From positions 1-16,273 of the forward strand of contig CBERPN010000071.1 of NCBI GenBank assembly GCA_965524675.1: DNA of 16,273 bases, given 5' to 3'. Origin of the DNA: CALLQB01 sp036479275 (GTDB lineage Bacteria; Actinomycetota; Acidimicrobiia; Acidimicrobiales; SHLQ01). Under the pieces are notes generated by a model. The model saw nothing but the letters and a program-made list of their open reading frames with translations, was not told where the DNA came from and did not search any database. A program made the translations under genes and the position numbers. This document shows positions 1-6,712 of this stretch, piece after piece. How positions within the stretch are numbered: the first letter of the stretch is position 1; every line of letters starts with the position of its first letter.

Positions 1-61
1 GCAGGTCTCCGAAGGCGAAACCGACCACTGGGTCGCCTGCTGGTTCCCGGTCCTCGATTAA
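1..61 (+). CDS. 3' end of an unidentified gene, cut by window edge
   Basis: Reading from base 2 gives 19 codons ending in TAA at 59-61, with the C-terminus GETDHWVACWFPVLD. Third codon positions are nearly all G or C, which suggests real coding sequence. The start lies outside the window. I do not recognise the family from so short a tail. It converges on the YaaA gene, whose stop is at 90, leaving 28 bases between them. Confidence 0.5.
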   Translation, partial: QVSEGETDHWVACWFPVLD

Positions 62-78
62 CGGTGTATTAACGGTGT
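57..78. repeat. Perfect 11-bp tandem duplication over a stop codon
   Basis: ATTAACGGTGT occurs at 57-67 and again at 68-78. The first copy contains the TAA stop of the upstream partial gene. Immediately after it, 75-85 reads GTGTCAGACAC, a short palindrome (GTGTC-A-GACAC). The block sits between two convergent genes. It is most simply a slippage duplication; a role in termination or a REP-like element is speculative. Confidence 0.6.
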
Positions 79-89
79 CAGACACGTCC

Positions 90-875
90 CTAATGAGGCG
101 TCTCTAATCCAGCTTTGCGGAACACCGCAGCCGCGGTCCTGCCATCCGATAATGAACTTTCCAAATCGAGGATGTAACCCGCCGGATGTTCGAAGGGTGC
201 AAGGTCTTCGACCGAGGTCGGATGTTTCTCGACTATGTACCTTGCCAGGCTTCCCTTGAGGAGTTTGTTCCAGTGGGCGATCCTGCGGCCGCGTTCGTCA
301 AGGAATCGCACTCCGATCCGTAGCCGCTGAGTGCCCGATGCTGCCCGCCACGCGGTTTCGTGTTCCTGGGGTAATAGATCCCACACGACCCGATCGGCCA
401 CGAACTCGTCTAGGGCGCTACAAAGCGGGGGGCGCCACCAGGTGGCGAGGCGACCCATCGGTGGTAGTGCTGCACCCATCTTGAGTTTGTAGTCGGGGAG
501 TTGGTCGGTGGGTCGCACCAGTCCCCACAGACCAGAAAAGATTACCGCGTCGCTATCGAAGCTCTCCCGCGCTGCCCGCGACAAAGACGGGTAGTCGAGT
601 TCGTCGTACAGAACGCCCGTATAGCGTTCGATAGCTGGTCGCGTTGGCGAGTCGAGAAGTGCCAGGTTCTTTTCGACCGCTTCCTTGAGGGCATCGCCTT
701 TCACGCCGAACAGTCGTTGATGGTGTGCATCGGGCCTACGAAGGTAGCGCTGAAGCGCTTCGATTACCTCGTGTCGGTATGGATCGAGTGAGGGGAAGGA
801 CTCAAGCCAGCGATGGCGATCGCCCCCTGGTCGTTTCTTCTCGGAGGGCGGTAGCAATAAGACTGGGTTGGTCAC
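90..875 (-). CDS. yaaA: YaaA/UPF0246 family protein (peroxide stress)
   Basis: The protein is about 261 residues, close to the ~258 of E. coli YaaA, a DNA-binding protein that limits iron-driven oxidative damage under hydrogen peroxide. Family features are the N-terminal strand VLLLPPSEKKRPGG, the central motif FSGLWGLVRPTDQLPDYKLKM, and a C-terminal segment with HWNKLLKGSLARYI. I chose the GTG at 875 because it gives VTNPVLLLPP, a normal N-terminus. It also overlaps the thiolase TGA as GTGA, a classic translational-coupling arrangement. A longer TTG start at 917 would add an arginine-rich stretch antisense-free but inside the thiolase gene, and looks spurious. The gene is probably cotranscribed with the thiolase. 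The exact activity in actinobacteria is not shown by the sequence. Confidence 0.85.
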   Translation of the reverse strand: MTNPVLLLPPSEKKRPGGDRHRWLESFPSLDPYRHEVIEALQRYLRRPDAHHQRLFGVKGDALKEAVEKNLALLDSPTRPAIERYTGVLYDELDYPSLSRAARESFDSDAVIFSGLWGLVRPTDQLPDYKLKMGAALPPMGRLATWWRPPLCSALDEFVADRVVWDLLPQEHETAWRAASGTQRLRIGVRFLDERGRRIAHWNKLLKGSLARYIVEKHPTSVEDLAPFEHPAGYILDLESSLSDGRTAAAVFRKAGLETPH

Positions 876-2035
876 ACGCGAATCAACAGGGCATCGCCTT
901 GGCCGCCTCCGCCGCAAAGCGATGCCGAACCCAGCCCGCCACCACGTCGTTTCAGCTCGTAGGCGAGGGTGAGCACGAGCCGGGCTCCGGTCATTCCGAT
1001 AGGATGACCGAGCGCGATCGCCCCGCCATTCACGTTGACGATGTCGTCGGGGATCCCGAGTTCGTCCATCGAAGCGAGTGCTACAGCGGCGAAGGCTTCG
1101 TTCATCTCGAATAGGTCGACATCGCTCACGCTGAGGTCGACTCGGTCGAGAGCCTGTAGCGCTGCTTGGCTCGGCTTGGTGAGCAGCGACGTGTCGGGTC
1201 CGGCCATCTGGCCGTAACTAACTATTTCGGCCAACGGTTCGACGCTGAGTTCTTCCGCCTTGTCGCGACTGGTAACTACCAGCGCTGCGGCGCCGTCGGA
1301 GATCTGACTAGCGTTACCGGCGGTGATATTGCCCGACTCGGCGAAGGCTGGTCGTAGTCCACCGAGGGTGTCGACGGTGATGCCCTCGCGAACGCCTTCG
1401 TCGGTGTCGATAACCAGCGGGTCGCCCTTGCGTTGGGGAATGCTGACCGGGGTGATTTCCTCCGCCATGATTCCATCTTTGATGGCGCGTGCGGCCCGCT
1501 CGTGCGACTCGGCGGAGAAGGCGTCCTGACGGTCGCGCTCGATCGACGCCGATGCAGAGTACTTCTCGGTGGACTCGCCCATAAGACAGGCATCGAGGGT
1601 GCAGAACAGTCCATCGAAGTTCAGCGAGTCGACCACCTCACCGTGGCCGTATCGGTATCCGGCACGGGCCTTGGGCAACAGGTAAGGGGCGTTGGTCATC
1701 GACTCCATCCCGCCGGCCACCACGATCTCGGCATCGCCAGCCTCGATCAACCGGTGCGCGAGGTAGACCGCCTCCATACCCGACAGGCAAGCTTTGTTGA
1801 GCGCCGATGACGGAACGCTGAGTGGTATTCCGCCAAGGGCTGCGGCCTTGCGTGCTGGCACTTGCCCGGCCCCGGCCTGCACTACTTGGCCCATCCAGAC
1901 ATAACCGATCTGATCGCCGCTAACCCCCGAGCGTTCTAGTGCTGCGGCGATAGCGTGCCCGCCAAGCTCGGTTGCTGGCTTTGAGGCCAGGCCGCCAGAG
2001 AGCTTTCCGATCGGGGTACGTGCTCCGTCGAGAAT
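872..2035 (-). CDS. Acetyl-CoA acetyltransferase (thiolase), start codon not found
   Basis: A thiolase that condenses or cleaves acyl-CoA in the cytoplasm (acetoacetyl-CoA synthesis or beta-oxidation). From the ATG at 1894 it has 340 residues: acyl-accepting Cys36 in NKACLSG, NEAFA at 265-269, His297 in GHPIG, and Cys327 in ASLCGGGGQGD. All three catalytic residues are present. The frame stays open upstream to a TAA at 2060-2062 and encodes a clear thiolase N-terminus, ILDGARTPIGKLSG, beginning at 2035. With it the protein has about 387 residues, the usual thiolase size, and the nucleophile becomes about Cys83. No ATG, GTG or TTG exists in that frame upstream of 1894. The given 5' end is therefore the ATT codon that begins the conserved region, not a proven start. 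Options are a rare ATT start, a sequence error, or a damaged 5' end. The gene is coupled to yaaA downstream. Confidence 0.88.
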   Translation of the reverse strand: MLDGARTPIGKLSGGLASKPATELGGHAIAAALERSGVSGDQIGYVWMGQVVQAGAGQVPARKAAALGGIPLSVPSSALNKACLSGMEAVYLAHRLIEAGDAEIVVAGGMESMTNAPYLLPKARAGYRYGHGEVVDSLNFDGLFCTLDACLMGESTEKYSASASIERDRQDAFSAESHERAARAIKDGIMAEEITPVSIPQRKGDPLVIDTDEGVREGITVDTLGGLRPAFAESGNITAGNASQISDGAAALVVTSRDKAEELSVEPLAEIVSYGQMAGPDTSLLTKPSQAALQALDRVDLSVSDVDLFEMNEAFAAVALASMDELGIPDDIVNVNGGAIALGHPIGMTGARLVLTLAYELKRRGGGLGSASLCGGGGQGDALLIRV

Positions 2036-2105
2036 ACCGGTGTTAGTCTTGTAACTAGCTTAGCGCCGCGAACGCGGGGGGCAATCGGGAGGGTTGTTTG
2101 TGGTG

Positions 2106-2137
2106 GGGCTTGTGGCCCCCGGGGGGGCCACTAGCCC
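2106..2137 (-). terminator. Strong GC hairpin after the secreted-protein gene
   Basis: GTGGCCCCC (2112-2120) and GGGGGCCAC (2123-2131) are perfect inverted repeats. After one T-T mismatch the stem extends with GGGCT (2106-2110) and AGCCC (2133-2137). The centre must open slightly to form a loop. The hairpin lies 11 bases past the stop of the minus-strand gene ending at 2148 and before the thiolase. There is no T-tract on either side, so this would be a non-classical actinobacterial-type terminator. Confidence 0.55.
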
Positions 2138-2147
2138 GACCAGTTGG

Positions 2148-3845
2148 TTAGAGTTTTACTGGGCCGGTGGAATATGACCTTGACATGGTGCCGCTGGGGT
2201 CGGTGACTTCGATATAGATCCACTTCTTGCCGCGGCCGGCAATGCTTCGATCGAGCACGAACTTGTTCTTGCCGCTCTTAACCGCTTGGGTGCCGACGAG
2301 CGTTCCGTCGAAGCCGGTCCGGTTGTTGTCGACATAGATCTTGGCGGTCGAGCCAGGTTCAAATGCCTTGTCGCGGAAACTGACCTTAAACTTGCCCTTG
2401 CGAGCCTTGTCGTCGGCCTTTAGCAGCACGTAGTCGATTTTGAACGTGCGTACTCCTGAATCCTCGTGCGGGTCGATTCGGAACTGATCAACAGCAAGCC
2501 CGCTCCACCTAAAGCCAGCGGCATAAGGCTCGATTAGTTCCGATGGCGCGAAATCGGCGAGGTCGATGGTGATTACGTTCCAACCAGGTGCGACCACGAT
2601 GTCGTCTGAGCTTAAGTACTGACCGTTGTCGGCCCGGTGCCAAATGATGCGGGCGTTCATGCCTCCACCAGGTGCGCCGCTGAGACCGAACTTGCCAGCG
2701 AGGAACACCCGCATCGTAACTCGGTGGTACTTGTTCGTTCTGATGGGCTTGCCATCCTTAAGACTGAGATACACGCCTGTGTCGGCAAAGTTGGGGCCGG
2801 TGTTGTTGCCAACGGCCAGCCCGTTTGCGACGTTCACGCTCGCGTTGGGCGTGATGTTGTAGTCGCTGGCCTGCTTGAAGTCCCAGGGATCTTTGCGGAC
2901 CTTGCTGGCGTAGTTGCGGCCGCCCCGATCATCAGGATTCAAGACGACGACTCGGGGTCGAGCGTCGATGGTGAGCGCGCTCGAGTAAGCAGACTTGCCA
3001 CTACTGTCGACGCTATAGAAGTAGTAACTGCCGGGCGGGTATGCGCCCGCGTTGAACTTGGTGTTGCCTGAAACGTCGGCCTCAACCAATCCCCACGCTG
3101 GATTCGAAGCTGTGTTGTTGCTCTTATCGGTATCGCTATCCCAGTAGACGTCGCCCGTGGAAGCGGGAGTCACCTTTGCTGAGGTTTTGGTGCTGGAGTC
3201 GTAGAGTCGAACCCAGTCGAGTTCGAAATCGGTGGCCAACCGGCTCGGCATGAGCGAGAGGCCTCGGATCTTGCCAGCCCAGTCGACCGCGTAGGAGCCG
3301 CTATCGTTTACCAGCGGAATGTCGTAGGTATGCCAGCCCGGTTCGCTAACAAACTTGGTGCCGCCTTGGCACTCGGAACGTAACTGTCCGCAGTCGTACC
3401 AAATCACTCGGCCACCGCTGCGAGGCTGATCGAGAGTGGTCTTCATCCGAAACGAGATTCGGTCATAGACACCGGTGTCGATTTCGTGAAGGGCTCCGTC
3501 GCGACCCCACGGGATACCACTGTTGTCCCAGCTTTGAAGTAGGCGAATGAAGCTGAACGATTCGGTCGTCGCTCGCCAGATCCCATTCGAACGAGAAGCG
3601 TTTGTCATCTTGAAGTAGTTCAGATCCTTGTGGATCGGAAGATCTTTGCTATTGGTGAAGTCCCATGGGTCGGCAAATTCAACAGTGGCGAAGTCGACCG
3701 TCTCATCAACCTCGGATCGAGAAACGTTGGGTGCAGATGACGATGCCGACGACGGAAGAGGGTTCACCAGCACCGTCGTCGCAATCAACGCCGTAGCAAT
3801 TAGTGAGATGAAGATGCGAGGCGTTCGTCGAGCGGTGTGCGACAT
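2148..3845 (-). CDS. Secreted protein with two DPWDF beta-sandwich-like repeats
   Basis: I do not recognise a named family. Numbering from the upstream ATG at 3887 (579 residues), a second Met at 15 (base 3845) starts a normal Sec signal peptide: basic SHTARRTPR, then the hydrophobic IFISLIATALIATTVLV, then a Ser/Ala-rich cleavage zone near 45-51. I prefer this start (565 residues). The mature part holds two related domains, about 68-232 and 325-492. Each starts with DPWDF (73-77, 333-337) and continues with DTGVY, R(V/I)IW, (E/A)PGW and ends in DWVRLYD or IDYVLLK. This pattern resembles galactose-binding or carbohydrate-binding jelly rolls. An Ig/Fn3-like linker (about 240-310) and a C-terminal Ig-like domain (about 498-579) complete it. 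No anchor, sortase signal or catalytic motif is visible. A carbohydrate-binding surface role is inferred from fold-like appearance only. Confidence 0.8.
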   Translation of the reverse strand: MSHTARRTPRIFISLIATALIATTVLVNPLPSSASSSAPNVSRSEVDETVDFATVEFADPWDFTNSKDLPIHKDLNYFKMTNASRSNGIWRATTESFSFIRLLQSWDNSGIPWGRDGALHEIDTGVYDRISFRMKTTLDQPRSGGRVIWYDCGQLRSECQGGTKFVSEPGWHTYDIPLVNDSGSYAVDWAGKIRGLSLMPSRLATDFELDWVRLYDSSTKTSAKVTPASTGDVYWDSDTDKSNNTASNPAWGLVEADVSGNTKFNAGAYPPGSYYFYSVDSSGKSAYSSALTIDARPRVVVLNPDDRGGRNYASKVRKDPWDFKQASDYNITPNASVNVANGLAVGNNTGPNFADTGVYLSLKDGKPIRTNKYHRVTMRVFLAGKFGLSGAPGGGMNARIIWHRADNGQYLSSDDIVVAPGWNVITIDLADFAPSELIEPYAAGFRWSGLAVDQFRIDPHEDSGVRTFKIDYVLLKADDKARKGKFKVSFRDKAFEPGSTAKIYVDNNRTGFDGTLVGTQAVKSGKNKFVLDRSIAGRGKKWIYIEVTDPSGTMSRSYSTGPVKL

Positions 3846-3910
3846 TTTCCCAATTCTTTTACGAGACTGCTGGCTGAGTTTTGTCATCGACAGGGAAGAG
3901 TCAGAACTAA

Positions 3911-3931
3911 AGTGCGGTTACCGCCCGCACT
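3911..3931. promoter_or_regulatory. Inverted repeat between divergent genes, possible operator
   Basis: AGTGCGG (3911-3917) and CCGCACT (3925-3931) form a perfect 7-bp inverted repeat with a 7-base spacer. It sits between the divergent starts at 3845/3887 and 3952, about 20 bases before the latter. GATATA at 3935-3940 could be part of a -10 element, but no convincing -35 is seen. An operator or a 5'-UTR hairpin are both possible. Confidence 0.35.
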
Positions 3932-3951
3932 AGCGATATAGGGTGCCACAC

Positions 3952-4674
3952 ATGGATCGCTCCGCATACCTCAGCGCAATCGAGTTGGATGGAAACCGAA
4001 TGGCCGAGGCGGCCGAGGGGAATCTCGGTACCCCTGTACGCCATTGCCCCGATTGGGATATGGCCGGGCTGCTGACGCATATGGCGGCCGTATATCGATT
4101 CATCGCAGCAGTACTGGCGGCTGGGCCGGCCGACGGACCGCCAAAGGTGGAGGCCGAGGTGTCGCCCGACGGCGACGCCATAGTCGGGTACTTCCAAGAC
4201 AAGCATTCGGCGGTGCTAGATCTTCTGCGTGCATTGGAACAGTCCGATCCGGTTTGGACGTGGTCACCGCGGACCGATGCTGGCTTCTTTCACCGTCGGA
4301 TGGCCCATGAGACAGCCATTCACCGTTGGGATGCTGAGGATGCAATCGGCGTACCCGGAGCGCTCGATTCCGATCTAGCGTCCGATGGCGTCGATGAAGT
4401 AATAGGGGTTGGTATGCAGTTCTCGATGAGAGGGCCGCTATCGAGTTGGCCCGCTGGGTCGCTACACCTTCATCGCACCGACGGCGATGGCGAGTGGATG
4501 TTGGTGAGCGACGGCACTTCACTACATGTAACCAAAGAGCACGGGAAAGGTGACGCCGCGGTGCGCGGTCCCGCCGAGGGGCTATTCCTCTACCTGTGGG
4601 GCCGAGGGCGTGACGGCCTGGAAGCCTTCGGCGATGAAGCTCTGATCGATGCCTGGGCAAACGTGGTGCCTTAA
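3952..4674 (+). CDS. Maleylpyruvate isomerase/DinB-like family protein
   Basis: About 240 residues, matching the TIGR03083 / MDMPI N-terminal family of mycothiol-dependent, metal-binding four-helix proteins. Diagnostic segments are TPVRHCPDWDMAGLLTHMA near the N-terminus and RRMAHETAIHRWDAEDAIG in the middle. The His of LTHMA and the His/Glu/His of the AHETAIHRWDAE segment are the expected metal ligands. The C-terminal half (from about 160) resembles the SCP2-like or MDMPI C-terminal domain. I chose ATG 3952 because AGGGTG at 3940-3945 is well placed before it; the GTG at 3943 has no ribosome site. Members can act in thiol-dependent isomerisation or transfer, and most are uncharacterised, so the substrate is unknown. 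The gene stands alone, divergent from the secreted-protein gene. Confidence 0.82.
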   Translation: MDRSAYLSAIELDGNRMAEAAEGNLGTPVRHCPDWDMAGLLTHMAAVYRFIAAVLAAGPADGPPKVEAEVSPDGDAIVGYFQDKHSAVLDLLRALEQSDPVWTWSPRTDAGFFHRRMAHETAIHRWDAEDAIGVPGALDSDLASDGVDEVIGVGMQFSMRGPLSSWPAGSLHLHRTDGDGEWMLVSDGTSLHVTKEHGKGDAAVRGPAEGLFLYLWGRGRDGLEAFGDEALIDAWANVVP

Positions 4675-4736
4675 TCGTTGTTCCGCCTTCGGCTGCACGG
4701 CTTCGCCATGTTTGTTGGTCGGCGCCCTCGGCCTTG

Positions 4737-4802
4737 CTGGCGCGGCGGCTCGACTCCGGGGTTGTTTTACTGGCGCGGCGGCTCGACTCCAGGGTTGTGT
4801 CA
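4737..4802. repeat. Two tandem copies of a 33-bp unit, flanked by 12-bp repeats
   Basis: Copy 1 spans 4737-4769 and copy 2 spans 4770-4802; each begins CTGGCGCGGCGGCTCGACTC and they differ at a few positions near their ends. The block is enclosed by direct repeats GTTGTTCCGCCT at 4677-4688 and 4806-4817. It fills most of the 235-base gene-free stretch 4675-4909 between the DinB-like gene and the polysaccharide locus. I see no gene, tRNA or clear promoter there. It may be a small repeat element or a slippage product. Confidence 0.65.
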
Positions 4803-4909
4803 AGTGTTGTTCCGCCTGACACCAAAGGATCGGTTGGACTATTGACGGCTGGCTGGCTCTGTTCCATCCTCTTGTCCTGGCTGTAGAAGGTGAAACGGGA
4901 ACCGGTCTA

Positions 4910-5335
4910 ATGGATGAACATGGCTGCTATACGATAAATGTAGGGCGCGTAATTCACGAGACGCTCGATGACGAGGCGCTCGTCATCGACAGTGAGAACG
5001 GCCACTACCATTCTATTGCAGGCACCGGCGCGGTCATCTGGGACATGCTGGTCGGCGCCCAGAGCAGATCCTCTATCGTCGCAAAGGTAGCCAGTCTTTA
5101 CGGAGCCGACGTTGCTTCCGTTCAGTCCGATGTTGACGGCTTTCTCGATCGATTGCATGCAAGCTATTTGATCATCGGCACCAATTCACCGGTCTCGTCG
5201 AGCAGTCCTGCCTCGAGGTCATTCCTTCAGTACACCCCGCCTGAAATTCGCAGCCACACTGACCTCGAAGATCTCCTGCTCTTCGACCCGATTCACGAAG
5301 TCGGACAGGCCGGCTGGCCCGAGCGCCAAACGTAG
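4910..5335 (+). CDS. PqqD-domain protein with conserved LLFDP...GWP C-terminal tail
   Basis: 141 residues. Residues about 7-88 match the PqqD winged-helix fold (PF05402), with HETLDDEALVIDSENGHYHS followed by GTGAVIWDML, then helices ending FLDRLHASYLI. PqqD domains are RiPP recognition elements that bind a peptide and present it to a modifying enzyme. A Ser-rich linker (89-104) follows, then a tail (105-141) with Y108, P110-P111, H116 and DLLLFDPIHEV at 121-131, ending GWPERQT. The same tail occurs in the second PqqD protein (15066-15500). The GT2 gene starts 4 bases downstream and a second GT2 gene overlaps that one, so the three form a tight operon. ACGGGA about 9 bases upstream may be the ribosome site. 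No radical SAM, PqqE or PQQ gene is nearby, so PQQ synthesis is unlikely. The function of the tail is unknown. Confidence 0.87.
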   Translation: MDEHGCYTINVGRVIHETLDDEALVIDSENGHYHSIAGTGAVIWDMLVGAQSRSSIVAKVASLYGADVASVQSDVDGFLDRLHASYLIIGTNSPVSSSSPASRSFLQYTPPEIRSHTDLEDLLLFDPIHEVGQAGWPERQT

Positions 5336-5339
5336 CCTG

Positions 5340-6041
5340 ATGGGAGACGGATCGAAGCAGCAGCAAGCGCTTGCTATGACCGTTTCTGCTGTAGTCATCG
5401 TTCGAAATGGTGCCGCCAGGTTGGAACGGGCGATAAACAGCATCGTCGGTCAGGCAAGACCGGTCGACGAAATCATTGTCGTCGTCGGAGAGTCCAACGA
5501 CCGAACCCGCGAGATTGCCGATTCGTTCGCTGGCCTGAAGGTCATCGACCAAGGCGAGAACGTTGGGATCGCGTCGGCACGCAATATCGGGATTGCTGCA
5601 TCGGGCTACGAGTGGGTCGCGTTTCTCGACCACGACGACGTTTGGCGACCGGAAAAGATCGAGCAGCAGCTCAACGCCGTTGAAGGAACCGACTGCGACG
5701 TTTGCACCGGGATGATGCAAATGTTCGTCGCGGACGAAGCATGGCCTCAGCCATCGCTCGCCCGACAGCTCGACCGACCAATTAGATTAGGGTTGACGCC
5801 AAGCGCGCTAGTGGTCAGGCGATCATTGTTCGCCTCGATCGGTTGCTTCGACCCATCGTTAAAAATCGGCTGCGATGCCGATTGGATCGCCCGATCTCAA
5901 CCAGCGACGTGGTGCAACATCGACAAGGTCGTAGTTGAAAAGGAGATCCACGATTCGAATATCTCGGGAGACGTAGAACTCAACGGACGCGAGATGCTTA
6001 GGGTGGCGCGGGAGCATTTACGACGACAAGAGCTCCTGTGA
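5340..6041 (+). CDS. Short GT2 glycosyltransferase paired with PqqD gene
   Basis: 233 residues, a compact GT-A fold enzyme expected to transfer a sugar from a nucleotide-sugar donor in the cytoplasm. The N-terminal strand is SAVVIVRNGAARLERAI. The metal-binding motif is DHDD at 97-100. GCDADW at 177-182 carries the acidic residues expected near the acceptor site. The first nucleotide-binding loop is atypical: IIVVVGESNDRT replaces the usual VVDDGSTD. There is no membrane helix. It begins 4 bases after the PqqD stop, with no obvious ribosome site, and its stop overlaps the next gene by 4 bases (GTGA). An internal ATG at 5376 (Met13) could be the start. It resembles the GT2 that follows the second PqqD gene (shared DHDD, RRS-x-F-x-x-IG-x-F). 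Donor and acceptor are not predictable; the PqqD tail is one candidate acceptor by context. Confidence 0.85.
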   Translation: MGDGSKQQQALAMTVSAVVIVRNGAARLERAINSIVGQARPVDEIIVVVGESNDRTREIADSFAGLKVIDQGENVGIASARNIGIAASGYEWVAFLDHDDVWRPEKIEQQLNAVEGTDCDVCTGMMQMFVADEAWPQPSLARQLDRPIRLGLTPSALVVRRSLFASIGCFDPSLKIGCDADWIARSQPATWCNIDKVVVEKEIHDSNISGDVELNGREMLRVAREHLRRQELL

Positions 6042-6712
6042 CTCCGGCGGTGTCGGTGATTATCCCAGTCTTCAATAGAGTTGACCGCCTGGGCGAAGCG
6101 GTTGAGAGTGTTCTGTCACAGGACGCGAGCGTAGAAGTGGTAATCGTTGATGATTGTTCGACGGATGGATCCGCAGAGCTCGCTCGACAGATCGCCGCCG
6201 CCCGCTCGCAGGTGATGGTGTCGTCGTTGACTCCGAACAAGGGGCCCGCCGCTGCCCGAAATCGCGGATTGAAACTAGCGACCTCGGAGTTCGTGAGCTT
6301 CCTTGACTCCGACGACCTCATGACAGCAGGCCGTTTGAAGGCGCAACTCGCCGAGATCGCTATCCGGCCGGACCACCTTGTTATGGGCTGTCAACAGATC
6401 TTGGTTGGGGAGGGCGTGTCTCCGCCAGCGTTGATCGTTGCCGAACTTGCCAACTCCGATCGGCACTACATCATGTCGATGCTCGGGTCCAAGGACACGT
6501 TCGAAAGGATCGGTGAATTCGATGAATCGTACCGGGTTTCTTCAGACCTCGAGTACCTGATTCGAGCGGTAGACCTAGGCATCGAAATTCATCGAGTTGA
6601 CAGTGTGTTTTTGATTCGTCGAATACTGGGCGACAATCTTGTCAACGATAGCGACGCTCAAAGGGCAGCGCGAATTCGAATCTACAGCGAGCACCACCAG
6701 CGCATGCGCTAG
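6038..6712 (+). CDS. Short GT2 glycosyltransferase
   Basis: 224 residues. It opens with VSVIIPVFNRVDRLGEAVESVL, then the nucleotide-binding VIVDDCSTDGS (36-45), NKGPAAARNRG (67-77), and DSDD (90-93), the DXD-like metal site. Late motifs are RIGEFDESYRVSSDLEYLIRA (Asp170 probable acceptor-site acid) and IRRILGDNLVND. All key residues of an active GT2 look present. It starts with GTG overlapping the previous stop, so it is translationally coupled to the GT2 at 5340 and in one operon with the PqqD gene. There are no membrane segments, so it is a soluble or peripherally attached enzyme. It may add the next sugar after its neighbour. The substrate is unknown. Confidence 0.88.
   Translation: MTPAVSVIIPVFNRVDRLGEAVESVLSQDASVEVVIVDDCSTDGSAELARQIAAARSQVMVSSLTPNKGPAAARNRGLKLATSEFVSFLDSDDLMTAGRLKAQLAEIAIRPDHLVMGCQQILVGEGVSPPALIVAELANSDRHYIMSMLGSKDTFERIGEFDESYRVSSDLEYLIRAVDLGIEIHRVDSVFLIRRILGDNLVNDSDAQRAARIRIYSEHHQRMR

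Noticed and set aside
872..1894. Thiolase beginning at ATG 1894
   Set aside because: It would omit the conserved ILDGARTPIGKLSG strand that is encoded in frame just upstream and give a protein about 47 residues too short for the family.
4677..4817. CRISPR array
   Set aside because: There are only two direct copies, in tandem without spacers, and no cas gene.
4100..4867. 255-codon open frame on the minus strand
   Set aside because: It lies antisense to the DinB/MDMPI-like gene and runs through the 33-bp repeats; the translation is rich in Arg, Pro and Ser with no domain, as expected of a shadow frame.
4910..5335. PQQ cofactor biosynthesis role for the PqqD proteins
   Set aside because: No pqqA, pqqB, pqqC or pqqE is present and the surroundings are polysaccharide genes, so only the peptide-binding fold is retained in the annotation.
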